Shown here piece by piece: positions 14,807 through 22,155 of a DNA stretch of 64,000 nt. The stretch is taken from positions 124,001 to 188,000 of the forward strand of contig CAVSYR010000002.1 in assembly GCA_963732225.1 (NCBI GenBank), written 5' to 3'. The stretch comes from VRUE01 sp963732225. Lineage in GTDB: Bacteria; Actinomycetota; Thermoleophilia; Solirubrobacterales; 70-9. The notes under the pieces were generated by a model. It was not told where the DNA came from. It saw only the letters and a list, made by a program, of their open reading frames with translations, and did not search any database. The translations under genes and the position numbers were made by a program. Positions within the stretch are counted from its first letter, which is position 1. Each line of letters begins with the position of its first letter.

Positions 14807-16270
14807 CTAGCCGACCGCTTCGCGCAGCTCGCCGATGTCCTTGAGCTGATCGTCGACCCAGTCCCCCGGGTTGCGCGCGAAGACCAGCTCCTTGAGGTGC
14901 TGGGCGCGCAGGCGGCGCTCCTCGGGGTCCATCGTCAGCGCCCGGTAGATCGCGTCGGCCTGCTCCTGGATGTCGAAGGGGTTGACCGTCAGCGTGCAGT
15001 CGGAGAGCTCCTCGTGCGAGCCGGTGTTCTCGGAGAGCATCAGCACCCCGTCGCGGGTATTGACCGCGGGTGCCTCCTTGGCGACCAGGTTCATGCCGTC
15101 GAAGAGCGAGTTGACCATCAGCAGGTCGAAGTGCTTGTAGCGGGCGACCGCGTCGTAGAAGTTCTCGTAGATCTTGAGGTCGATCGGCATCCAGTCGGTG
15201 GTGCCGTGGCGGTGGTTGACGACCGCCACCAGGGCCTCGATCCGCTCCAGGTACTCGGCGTACTCGGGCACGTCCTGACGCGAGGGCTGCAGGTGGGCGA
15301 TGAAGGTGACCTGTTCGCTGAACTCCGGGTGCTGGGTGAGGAAGGTGTCGAAGGCGGTGAAGCCGCGCAGCACGTTCTTGGAGAGGTCGGCGCGGTCGAC
15401 GCGGATGATCAGGTGCTTGCGCCGGCGCTCCAGCACCTCCCGCTCAGCGGCGGCAACCTCGGGCGTCTCGGCCGCCCGGCGCAGCCGCTCGGCGTCGATC
15501 GAGAGCGGGTAGGCGCGGGTCCGCGTCTCGCCGCCGTCGTGGTGGACGATGCCGGCCTCGTAGTCGACGTCGACCTCGAGCAGTTCATCGCAGCAGCGGA
15601 TGAAGTTGATGCAGTAGGCGTGGGTGTGGAAGCCGATGATGTCGTTGGCGAGCATGCCGCGGAAGAGCGCCTCGCGGATGCGCCCCGGCAGGATGCGCCA
15701 GCTGTCGGGCTGCGACCAGGGGATGTGGACGAAGTGGTGCAGGAAGGCGTCGGGCCGGGCCTCGCGGATCATGCCCGGCGCCGTGTAGAGGTGGTAGTCG
15801 TGCAGCATCACCAGCGGCCGCTCGCGCCCCTCGATCTGACCCAGCACCGCGTTGGCGATATCGCGGTTAACCGCCTGGTAGCCGAAGTCCCAGGCGTCGA
15901 GCTCCTCCTGGCGGATGTCCGGCGCGTTGGAGAGGTCCCAGAGGTAGTGCTGGATGAACCAGAGGATCGGGTTGGCGATCACGTTGTAGAAGCGGTCGTA
16001 GGCTTCGGCGTCGGAGCCGACCAGCAGCACGCGGTAGTCGATGCCGTCGATCGAGAGCTCGGCCGGTCCGCCGCGCTCCTCGCTGACCGCAACGTCCTCG
16101 TCGGTCATCGCCGAGGCGATCCAGAGCGCGTCGCGATGTGAGACCAGCCCCGAGAGCGCCGTGACCAGCCCTCCCCCACCCCGCCGCACCGTGCGCTCGC
16201 CGTTCTCGTCGCGCTCGAACTGGGCGGGGCCCCGGTTGGAGACGATGATCAATGGGTCGGAGTCGGGCAC
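14807..16270 (-). CDS. otsA: Trehalose-6-phosphate synthase (GT20)
   Basis: 487 aa, standard length. Family signatures in order: IIVSNRGPA, GGGGLVTAL, WIQHYLWDL-like FIQHYLWDL, HDYHLY, FVHIPWSQP, IGFHTHAY, RVDRADLSKN, DLLMVNSLFDGMNLVAKE and LSENTGSHEEL. It transfers glucose from an NDP-glucose to glucose-6-phosphate. No trehalose-phosphatase (otsB) is in the window. The N-terminus is short and begins at ATG 16268-16270; upstream lies a long palindromic element. The related glucosylglycerol-phosphate synthases share this fold, so donor and acceptor are inferred. Confidence 0.92.
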   Translation of the reverse strand: MPDSDPLIIVSNRGPAQFERDENGERTVRRGGGGLVTALSGLVSHRDALWIASAMTDEDVAVSEERGGPAELSIDGIDYRVLLVGSDAEAYDRFYNVIANPILWFIQHYLWDLSNAPDIRQEELDAWDFGYQAVNRDIANAVLGQIEGRERPLVMLHDYHLYTAPGMIREARPDAFLHHFVHIPWSQPDSWRILPGRIREALFRGMLANDIIGFHTHAYCINFIRCCDELLEVDVDYEAGIVHHDGGETRTRAYPLSIDAERLRRAAETPEVAAAEREVLERRRKHLIIRVDRADLSKNVLRGFTAFDTFLTQHPEFSEQVTFIAHLQPSRQDVPEYAEYLERIEALVAVVNHRHGTTDWMPIDLKIYENFYDAVARYKHFDLLMVNSLFDGMNLVAKEAPAVNTRDGVLMLSENTGSHEELSDCTLTVNPFDIQEQADAIYRALTMDPEERRLRAQHLKELVFARNPGDWVDDQLKDIGELREAVG

Positions 16271-16322
16271 TGGTCAACCCTACCCGGGGGCGGGGGAATG
16301 CTGAACGAATGCAAGTGGGTGG

Positions 16323-16398
16323 GCGTGAGGAAGACCCCTGGTCAAAACGCGCGGCAGGAGCCGCGCTTGAGTGTTTTGACCAGGGGTCTTCCTCACGC
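16323..16398. repeat. Dispersed palindromic element, copy 1 (26-bp stem, YTGAGT spacer)
   Basis: Left outer arm 16323-16348, right outer arm 16373-16398, perfectly complementary over 26 bp. Inside is a second hairpin, GCGCGGC (16349-16355) / GCCGCGC (16360-16366), and then a one-sided spacer TTGAGT (16367-16372) exactly before the right arm. Copies at 53932-54007 and 57669-57745 show the same plan. It lies between the start codons of the divergent otsA and proline-rich membrane ORF. A strong RNA hairpin in either direction is expected. Confidence 0.9.
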
Positions 16399-16449
16399 TC
16401 TCTCAAGAGCTTTTGGGGAGACATTCCTGGCTCCGGGGCTTAGGGGTGG

Positions 16450-16956
16450 ATGCGTGTCCGGATTCGGTGGTCTCAAGCTGGGCTGGCGCTCCTTGGGGTC
16501 GCCGTAGTGCTGCTTGCGCTGCGGGTCGCGCCAAGCTTTCTGAAGCCGCCGGCGCCTGCTCCGCTTCCCCCCGACGTTGGACTGCCGCGAGGGGAAGCTG
16601 CTTCTGCTCCGGGGGCTTCGCGGCGGTCGGGAGGCAGGGCTTCTGGCGAAGGCCCGGACCCAGGGACCAAGCGGCGTCTCGGGCGGGTGGTGTCGGGTGG
16701 GGGTCTTCGGCGCCGTGCGGAGGCTTCTGAGGGGAGGGCTGCGCAGCGCCGAGCGCATCGTCCCATCCCCCGAAGAAGCGCGCAGCACAAGCCGAGGACC
16801 CCCACCCGACGACAGGACCCGCCCGCCACGCGGTCGATCCCTGAACCCGTCCCTCCCCCCGAAGTCGTCCCTCCAGCAAGTCCCGAACCCCCGCCTGAAC
16901 CCGCTCCCACCCCGCCACCCCCCGACGACGGGTCGATGGAGTTTGCCCCGCACTAG
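16450..16956 (+). CDS. Hypothetical membrane-anchored proline-rich protein
   Basis: 168 aa. One N-terminal hydrophobic helix (about 8-28), an Arg/Gly-rich middle (50-110) and a Pro/Glu-rich tail ending DDGSMEFAPH. The middle is encoded by a large, degenerate inverted repeat (arms around 16692-16711 and 16791-16810 plus weaker outer pairing), which keeps several frames open on both strands. That raises doubt about the reading frame. The N-terminal helix and proline tail, and the 18-bp gap to rpsF, favour this frame over the minus-strand alternatives. Function unknown. Confidence 0.5.
   Translation: MRVRIRWSQAGLALLGVAVVLLALRVAPSFLKPPAPAPLPPDVGLPRGEAASAPGASRRSGGRASGEGPDPGTKRRLGRVVSGGGLRRRAEASEGRAAQRRAHRPIPRRSAQHKPRTPTRRQDPPATRSIPEPVPPPEVVPPASPEPPPEPAPTPPPPDDGSMEFAPH
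16692..16810. repeat. Large imperfect inverted repeat within the proline-rich ORF
   Basis: Arms at 16692-16711 and 16791-16810 match 19 of 20 positions, with a G:T pair at the other. Further imperfect pairing extends outward (GGGCGGGT near 16682 with ACCCGCCC near 16816) and inward (GGCTTCT with AGAAGC), centred on a GCTGCGCAGC palindrome near 16745. It is larger and more degenerate than the YTGAGT elements and may be an old insertion. Confidence 0.6.
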
Positions 16957-16974
16957 CTATAGTCCCTCGCCGCC

Positions 16975-17463
16975 TTGGCAGCCCCACGTGAATACGAGTT
17001 GGTCCTGATGCTTGACCCCGGCCCCGATGAGGCCGGTCGCGACGCGCTTGCGCAGGATGTGCGCGGTCGGATCGAGGGCAAAGGGACGCTCAAGCACGAG
17101 AACAAATGGGGCCTGCGCAAGATGGCTTACGAAATCGGCGGGCGCAACGAGGCCGACTACCGTTGGCTGCGCTTCGAGGCCCCCACCGAGCTGCTCGACG
17201 AGCTCAACCACAACCTGAAGATCGCCGACGGCGTGCTGCGCTTCCGGATCTTCAAAGTCGACCCCGACGCACCGGTGATGGTGCCGCCCATGGTTGCCGC
17301 TCCGGCTCCCGGCGCTTCGCGCGATCGCGGCGATCGCGGTCCTCAGGGCCCACCCCGGCCCGCTGCCGCTGCCGAGCCGGACGACGAGTCCGCTGAGTCG
17401 GCCCCCGAGCCGACCGAGAGCGCTCCCGAGAGCGCCGACGTGCCCGTCGCCGCCGACGAGTAG
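16975..17463 (+). CDS. rpsF: 30S ribosomal protein bS6 with C-terminal extension
   Basis: 162 aa. The first 100 residues are bS6: REYELVLMLDPG, RIEGKGTLKHENKWGLRKMAYEI, GVLRFRIFKVD. Beyond about residue 105 a roughly 60-residue low-complexity tail rich in Ala, Pro, Glu and Ser is added; ordinary bS6 is 95-110 aa. Translation most likely starts at TTG 16975, giving MAAPREYEL. It binds with bS18 in the platform of the 30S subunit. It heads the conserved rpsF-ssb-rpsR-rplI order. Confidence 0.95.
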   Translation: MAAPREYELVLMLDPGPDEAGRDALAQDVRGRIEGKGTLKHENKWGLRKMAYEIGGRNEADYRWLRFEAPTELLDELNHNLKIADGVLRFRIFKVDPDAPVMVPPMVAAPAPGASRDRGDRGPQGPPRPAAAAEPDDESAESAPEPTESAPESADVPVAADE

Positions 17464-17560
17464 TCGGTTTCCTGCGCAGATTGCGGGGGCAAAGGGGCGA
17501 GTCGCGCCGCCAACGCTCTTAGACTGGATCCCAGACAACGATCCAGAGGAGTTGAGAGCT

Positions 17561-18025
17561 GTGGCAGCCTCGAACGTGAACGTAGTGGTGATCACCGGGA
17601 ACCTGACCCGCGATCCAGAGTTGCGCCATCTTGGCAGTGGTACGGCGGTCTGCAAGCTGCGCGTGGCGGTCAACAGCCGTCGCAAGGACGGTCAGACCGG
17701 CGAATGGGTCGACAAGCCCAACTACTTCGACGTCACCGTCTGGGGAGCGCAGGGCGAGAACTGCGCCAACTACCTCGCCAAGGGCCGCCCAGTGGCAATT
17801 GAGGGCCGCCTCGACTGGCGCGAGTGGGAGAAAGACGGGGTCAAACGCCAGAGCGTCGAGATCATCGCCAACTCGGTCCAGTTCCTCGGCTCGCGCGACG
17901 GCTCCGGCGGTGGCGGCGGCAACGAAGGTGGCGGCTTCAGCCCCAGCAGCGACGTGCCCGCCGACTCCTCCGATTTCGCCGGCGCGGCAGCCGGTGGCGG
18001 TGGCGACGACGACATCCCCTTCTAG
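17561..18025 (+). CDS. ssb: Single-stranded DNA-binding protein
   Basis: 154 aa from GTG 17561, which has a GAGGAG Shine-Dalgarno sequence 9 bases upstream. An alternative TTG at 17552 touches that element and is rejected. OB-fold domain (1-115) with VVITGNLTRDPELR, KPNYFDVTVWG and GRLDWREWEKDG motifs; Gly-rich linker; acidic tip DDDIPF that recruits replication and repair proteins. Sits between bS6 and bS18 genes as in most bacteria. Confidence 0.95.
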   Translation: MAASNVNVVVITGNLTRDPELRHLGSGTAVCKLRVAVNSRRKDGQTGEWVDKPNYFDVTVWGAQGENCANYLAKGRPVAIEGRLDWREWEKDGVKRQSVEIIANSVQFLGSRDGSGGGGGNEGGGFSPSSDVPADSSDFAGAAAGGGGDDDIPF

Positions 18026-18082
18026 CCTCGCGCAGGAGGGGTCCGGGCCTGGGCTGGGATATCTGTAGGATTGCCAGCCCTT

Positions 18083-18346
18083 ATGGCCCGCACCAACGAC
18101 TCGACTTCTTCGACTCCCCGCCGCGGCCGCCGCGACGATCGCACGCGGCCGCGCAAATACACGCGGATCAACTCGGAGGAAGTCGATTACAAGGACCTCA
18201 ACCTCCTGCGCCGCTTCCTCTCCGACAAGGGGAAGACGCGTGGCCGCCGGGTCACCGGGCTCTCGCGCAAGCATCAGCGCCAGCTTTCGGTGGCGGTGAA
18301 GCGCGCCCGTGAGATCGCCCTCCTGCCCTACGTCGGAGAGCGTTGA
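18083..18346 (+). CDS. rpsR: 30S ribosomal protein bS18
   Basis: 87 aa from ATG 18083; an upstream in-frame TTG at 18071 would add four residues. The core RKYTRINSEEVDYKDLNLL, RRVTGLSRKHQRQL and KRAREIALLPYV are diagnostic. bS18 pairs with bS6 on the 30S platform. Its TGA overlaps the ATG of rplI (TGATG at 18344-18348). Confidence 0.95.
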   Translation: MARTNDSTSSTPRRGRRDDRTRPRKYTRINSEEVDYKDLNLLRRFLSDKGKTRGRRVTGLSRKHQRQLSVAVKRAREIALLPYVGER

Positions 18347-18798
18347 TGACGCAGGCCATCCTGCTCGAGGACGTTGAGCAGCTCGGCCAGCGCGGTGAGC
18401 CGGTCGACGTATCGCCCGGCTACCTGCGCAACTACCTGATCCCGCGCAAGCTCGCCGCCCCGGCGACGCCCGGCGCCTTGGAGCAGGCTCAGCGCCGCCA
18501 GGCCGAAATCGAAAAGGCTGAAAAAGCCCGCGCCGAGCGCGAAGAGCAGGCAGCATCGCTGCTCTCCAAGACCGTCTTGACGATCTATCAGCGCGCTGGC
18601 GAGGACGGCAAGCTCTTCGGCTCCGTCGGGGCCAAGGAGATCGCCGACGCGATCCAGGACGCCCGTGACCTGCGCATCGACCGGCGCAAGATCCGCCTCG
18701 AGCAGCCGATCCGCGAGATCGGCACCCACATGGTCGAGATCGAGCTCACCGATGGCGCCATCGCCTCGGTGAAGACGATCGTCACCGAGGAACGCTGA
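18346..18798 (+). CDS. rplI: 50S ribosomal protein bL9
   Basis: 150 aa. Globular N-domain with AILLEDVEQLGQRGEPVDV and the signature GYLRNYLIPRKLA, long connecting helix (about 45-75, Glu/Arg/Lys-rich) and C-terminal RNA-binding domain with GKLFGSVGAKEIADAI and HMVEIELTDG. ATG 18346 overlaps the rpsR stop, indicating coupling. Standard length. Confidence 0.95.
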   Translation: MTQAILLEDVEQLGQRGEPVDVSPGYLRNYLIPRKLAAPATPGALEQAQRRQAEIEKAEKARAEREEQAASLLSKTVLTIYQRAGEDGKLFGSVGAKEIADAIQDARDLRIDRRKIRLEQPIREIGTHMVEIELTDGAIASVKTIVTEER

Positions 18799-18822
18799 GT
18801 CAGCAGCGCTAGGCTGCCCCGC

Positions 18823-19545
18823 ATGGGCTCGCCTCGTTTGCCGACCCGCCTGACCCGGCGCGCCAAGGCGAGGACCCACTTCCGCTGGGCCCGCTCCGAG
18901 CGAGCCACGATCGGCCTCGCAACGGTTGCCCTGGGAGGAGCGGGGGTCGTCCTCGCCGGCCAGTTCGGCCGCATGCTGCAGCGTCGCGCCCACGACGAGG
19001 CCGACGGAGAGCGCCTGGTCGAAGCGGCGCCCGCCGCCGCGCTCGACACGGTCAGCGTTGCCGTCGGTGGCTACGACGAGGCGCCGCGCTCCGAAACGGT
19101 CCTCTTCAACCTGCTCGCCGGTTTCCTCGGCTCCTTCGCGCTGGTTCGCATCTCGACCCTTGGCATCCGCGACGAGTGGTGGCCGTTCCGCAATGTCAAG
19201 GTCGGCGGTCGCCACATCCACCATTTCGTGCCCGGCATCGTGCTCGCCTTTGCCTCGGGGACGACCGCCCTGCTGACCGATGACGAGGTCTTGGAAGAGC
19301 GCCTCGCGATCACCACAGGGGTCGGCATGGGGCTCACCTTCGACGAGGCAGCTCTGCTGCTCGACCTGCGCGACGTCTACTGGACCCGCGAGGGACTGCT
19401 CAGCGTGCAACTCAGCCTCGGCGCCACGGCGATCCTCAGCATCGCGATCCTCACCCAGCGGATGCTGCGGCGCGGCGAGCGGCGGCGCGAAGCCGAGGGC
19501 CTGATCCCGCCGGCACCGATCGACTCAATCGACTCGCGGGACTAG
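18823..19545 (+). CDS. Integral membrane protein of unknown function
   Basis: 240 aa. Basic N-terminus, one helix at about 28-47, then further helices near 92-112, 131-147, 158-176 and 193-212. A striking GGRHIHHFVPGI segment (three His) and a D-E-A-rich GLTFDEAALLLDLRDVYW stretch are conserved-looking and could bind metal or lipid head groups. No family function is known to me. It follows rplI by 24 bp, and may be in the ribosomal unit. The 3' end overlaps the convergent secreted-protein gene by 21 bp. Confidence 0.75.
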   Translation: MGSPRLPTRLTRRAKARTHFRWARSERATIGLATVALGGAGVVLAGQFGRMLQRRAHDEADGERLVEAAPAAALDTVSVAVGGYDEAPRSETVLFNLLAGFLGSFALVRISTLGIRDEWWPFRNVKVGGRHIHHFVPGIVLAFASGTTALLTDDEVLEERLAITTGVGMGLTFDEAALLLDLRDVYWTREGLLSVQLSLGATAILSIAILTQRMLRRGERRREAEGLIPPAPIDSIDSRD

Positions 19546-20331
19546 AGGCTCAATCAGGCCTGCGGGGGTGCAGGCCCTAACCGCCGTTCCTGACAGACGG
19601 CTGCCATCGCTGAAGGCCTCGGTTGCCTTGGCGACGAGCTGGCGACTTGGGCAGCTAGCCAGCAGGTAGCTCTGTGGTTGGCCGCGATAGGTGAACTCGC
19701 GACCGAGCTTCAAGGAAAAGTGGGTGACAGAGCCGTAACCACCGGCGATTTTCGGAACCATGGCGACCCCTCGGAGTCCGAAGATGCCCTTTTGCTCCCT
19801 CGAAACCTCAACCGGAATGAGGAGGGGGGCAGGTACCGGCGTCGCAAGGTAAGCGAAGAGCAGGAGCTTCGTCTTGCCGTCGAAGACCCCGCCGTTGAAG
19901 GCAAGCACCTTGCTCACAACGGGGAACGGCGCCTGTTCTGGCTGGGCAATCTCGATTTCGGCCCTACCTTCACCGACGATCGCGGTCTTGCAATCCATTT
20001 CAGCCCCGACGGTGTCGTCGGCTTCGAGCGGACGGCGGCGACAGGCCGGCAGGCCGTGGGCGTTGACCGCCATGTGCTTGTCGAGCTCGAGCGACAATTC
20101 TTTGAGGGCCGGGGGATGGCTTCCGTCCTCAGTGCTCAGCTTGCTATCGATCCTCAGGCTTACCCCCGTACGCCGGCTCTTGGGCAAGTTCGCCGGCGTG
20201 ATGTGCGCGTTGAACCTGAACTTGATCTGGGGAGGAACGATGATGATCGGGGGCTCGGCCGCCGCTACAGCAACCGCACCGGAGAGCAATCCGATGATCA
20301 GGAGCGCCGGCCCAAGGCGCTTTGCCGCCAC
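19525..20331 (-). CDS. Secreted protein of an unnamed four-member family, copy 1
   Basis: 268 aa with a cleavable N-terminal signal peptide (about 1-25). It shares with the genes at 20335, 21237 and 40998 an ordered set of motifs: LPACRRR-type Cys site, CKTAIVGEG, VLAFNGG, the signature PKIAGGYGSVTHFSLKLGR, FTYRGQPQSYLLASCP and a terminal RACTPAG. This copy is the most divergent of the tandem three and has a longer C-terminus. Four conserved Cys suggest disulphides outside the cell. It starts 4 bp past the preceding copy's stop, so the two form one transcript. Function unknown. Confidence 0.8.
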   Translation of the reverse strand: MAAKRLGPALLIIGLLSGAVAVAAAEPPIIIVPPQIKFRFNAHITPANLPKSRRTGVSLRIDSKLSTEDGSHPPALKELSLELDKHMAVNAHGLPACRRRPLEADDTVGAEMDCKTAIVGEGRAEIEIAQPEQAPFPVVSKVLAFNGGVFDGKTKLLLFAYLATPVPAPLLIPVEVSREQKGIFGLRGVAMVPKIAGGYGSVTHFSLKLGREFTYRGQPQSYLLASCPSRQLVAKATEAFSDGSRLSGTAVRACTPAGLIEPLVPRVD

Positions 20332-20334
20332 GCT

Positions 20335-21120
20335 CTAACCCTTCGGCGTGCAACTGCGAACCAGGCTGCCGGCCAGGCGAACGTCGCCGCTGAAAATACC
20401 GACGCCCTTCGCCTGCAGGTGCCCGTCGGGGCACTTGGCCAGCAGGTAGCTCTGCTGCTTGCCCTTGTAGGTGAACTTGCGGCCCACCTTGAGGCTGAAG
20501 CTCAGCGGGGAGCCATAGCCGCCAGCGATCTTGGGGATCTTCGCCACCGTTTTGAGGCCATAGCGACCGTTGTGGACCTTCGAGACCGTGACCGGGACGA
20601 CCACCGCAGCGGAAACCGGCGAACTCAGGTAGGCGTGGACGAAGACCTTTGTCTTGCCACCGCTGACCCCGCCGTTGAAGACGAGCAATTCGCTTTTGAT
20701 GATGAAGGGCCTCTGTTCGGGGAAGGCGACTTCGACGCTGGTCGTGCCTTCGCCGACGATCGCCGTTTTGCAGATTGCCCTGGCCTTGGCGGTGGTCTGC
20801 GCCTGCAGTTTGCCCGAGGTGCAGACCGGCAGGCCCTTGGCGTTGATCGCCCCGTTCTTGTCGGTTTCGACGATGACTTCTTGAATTGCCGGAGGGTGAG
20901 TGTGATCGAGCGTTTCGATCTTGCCGCTGAGGTTCAGCGTGATCGGCGCGAGTTTGTTCTTCGGCAACCGCGTGGGGCTGAAGCTCCCGTTTGCCGTGAT
21001 CCTCAAATTGCCGACAGTGGCAACGAAGGGTTTTTCGCTGCCCTTTGCGATCGCGAGGCCGACAACGGCGAGGGCAAGCAGCGCCACGGCGAAGAGCGTC
21101 AGTGTCAAGCGCTTGCCCAC
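20335..21120 (-). CDS. Secreted protein of an unnamed four-member family, copy 2
   Basis: 261 aa; signal peptide at about 1-25 (MGKRLTLTLF..). Motifs shared with the other copies: VGNLRITANGSFSPTRLPK, LPVCTSGKLQ, CKTAIVGEGT, LVFNGG, VPVTVSKVHNGRYG, PKIAGGYGSPLSFSLKVGR, KFTYKGKQQSYLLAKCPDGH and RSCTPKG as last residues. The spacing of four Cys is kept across copies. Product is presumably a folded, disulphide-linked exported beta-rich protein. Begins a two-gene unit with copy 1; separated from copy 3 by a terminator hairpin. Confidence 0.85.
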   Translation of the reverse strand: MGKRLTLTLFAVALLALAVVGLAIAKGSEKPFVATVGNLRITANGSFSPTRLPKNKLAPITLNLSGKIETLDHTHPPAIQEVIVETDKNGAINAKGLPVCTSGKLQAQTTAKARAICKTAIVGEGTTSVEVAFPEQRPFIIKSELLVFNGGVSGGKTKVFVHAYLSSPVSAAVVVPVTVSKVHNGRYGLKTVAKIPKIAGGYGSPLSFSLKVGRKFTYKGKQQSYLLAKCPDGHLQAKGVGIFSGDVRLAGSLVRSCTPKG

Positions 21121-21177
21121 GAAAAAAACTTACCAGTACCGAAAGGTGCCTGACTATTTATTTCGTGTTGAGACAAA

Positions 21178-21206
21178 AGAAAGGGCGGCCTATGGCCGCC
21201 CTTTCT
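21178..21206 (-). terminator. Rho-independent-type terminator after secreted-protein copy 3
   Basis: AGAAAGGGCGGCC (21178-21190), loop TAT, GGCCGCCCTTTCT (21194-21206): a perfect 13-bp stem with a three-base loop and, reading the minus strand, a T-rich tail. It lies 31 bases past the stop at 21237 and ahead of the start of copy 2, so it separates the two transcripts. Confidence 0.85.
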
Positions 21207-21236
21207 TCCCCTTTTCGTCCTGAGACTTGGTGCTCG

Positions 21237-22004
21237 TCAGCCCTTCGGGGTGCAGGAGCGAACGAAGCTGCCCGTCAACTTGGTGCCGTCGGAGAAGACC
21301 GAGGTGGCCTTGGCGTTGAGGTGGCCATCCGGGCAGTTGGCGAACAGGAACGGCGTGTTATTGACGCCGCGGTCGAGGGTCAGCGAGAATTCCTTCGCCG
21401 AGCCGTAACCACCGGCGATCTTCGGGATCGTGGCAATTGCCTTGGTGCCGAAGCGGCCGTTGTGGATTTTCGAGGTTTTGACCGTGGTGACGACTGCCGC
21501 CGAGACCGGCGAGCTCAGGTAAGCGTGGATGTAGATCGTCGTCTTACCGCCGCTGGTGCCCCCGTTGAAGGCGACCAATTTACTTTTGGCGATGAAGGGC
21601 GTCTGTTCCGGGAAGGCAACCTCGACGTTGGTCTTACCGCTGCCGATGATCGCGCTCTTGCAGATCGCTTCCGCATGCGCCGTGTCCTGCGCCTGCAGTT
21701 TGCCCGCGGTGCACTTGGGCAGGCCCTTGGTGTCGATCGAGCCGCTCTTGTCGGTTTCAACGATGATTTCTTTCACCGCCGGAATGTGGCTGCCGTCGAT
21801 CGTCTGGATCTTGCCGCTGACGTTGAGGCTGATCGGGGCCGGCTTGCCGCTCTTGGGCAGCGCCTTCGGGGTGAAACCGCCGTTCAGGGTCAGCTTCAGG
21901 TTGCCGGCCTGGACGATGGTCGGCTTATCTGCCGTGGCGATCCCCGCCACCGCGACGGCGAGTGCCGCCCCCAGTGCCAATGTCGTAATCAAACGCTTGC
22001 GCAT
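21237..22004 (-). CDS. Secreted protein of an unnamed four-member family, copy 3
   Basis: 255 aa. Signal peptide about 1-26 (MRKRLITTLALG..). Close to copy 2: AGNLKLTLNGGFTPKALPK, LPKCTAGKLQ, CKSAIIGSGKTNVEV, LVAFNGGTSGGKTTIYIHAYLSSP-type segment and AGGYGSAKEFSLTLDR, ending RSCTPKG. A GGAGAGAG ribosome-binding sequence precedes the ATG. The 150-base upstream gap (22005-22155) presumably holds its promoter, since a terminator follows the gene. Function unknown. Confidence 0.85.
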   Translation of the reverse strand: MRKRLITTLALGAALAVAVAGIATADKPTIVQAGNLKLTLNGGFTPKALPKSGKPAPISLNVSGKIQTIDGSHIPAVKEIIVETDKSGSIDTKGLPKCTAGKLQAQDTAHAEAICKSAIIGSGKTNVEVAFPEQTPFIAKSKLVAFNGGTSGGKTTIYIHAYLSSPVSAAVVTTVKTSKIHNGRFGTKAIATIPKIAGGYGSAKEFSLTLDRGVNNTPFLFANCPDGHLNAKATSVFSDGTKLTGSFVRSCTPKG

Positions 22005-22155
22005 GTGCTCTATCTCTCTCCTTTTGCGGCCTGGCCGTGTCAGCCCCGGCCATTAGCTAAGCCTTGGACAATCCCTCCAATGCCCAAATTATCAGTATCC
22101 CAATCTAGATAAACCCGGACTTTCACCGAATGGAGCGCTCTTCCCATCGCCGCCA

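Noticed and set aside
16393..16987. Long minus-strand ORFs opposite the proline-rich ORF
   Set aside because: Low-complexity Arg/Gly/Ser translation with no membrane helix or motif; explained by the inverted repeat and high GC.
20400..20480. Shared peptide KGKQQSYL between a secreted-family protein and the fifth MCE protein
   Set aside because: Eight residues in otherwise unrelated contexts; no wider similarity, so probably coincidence.
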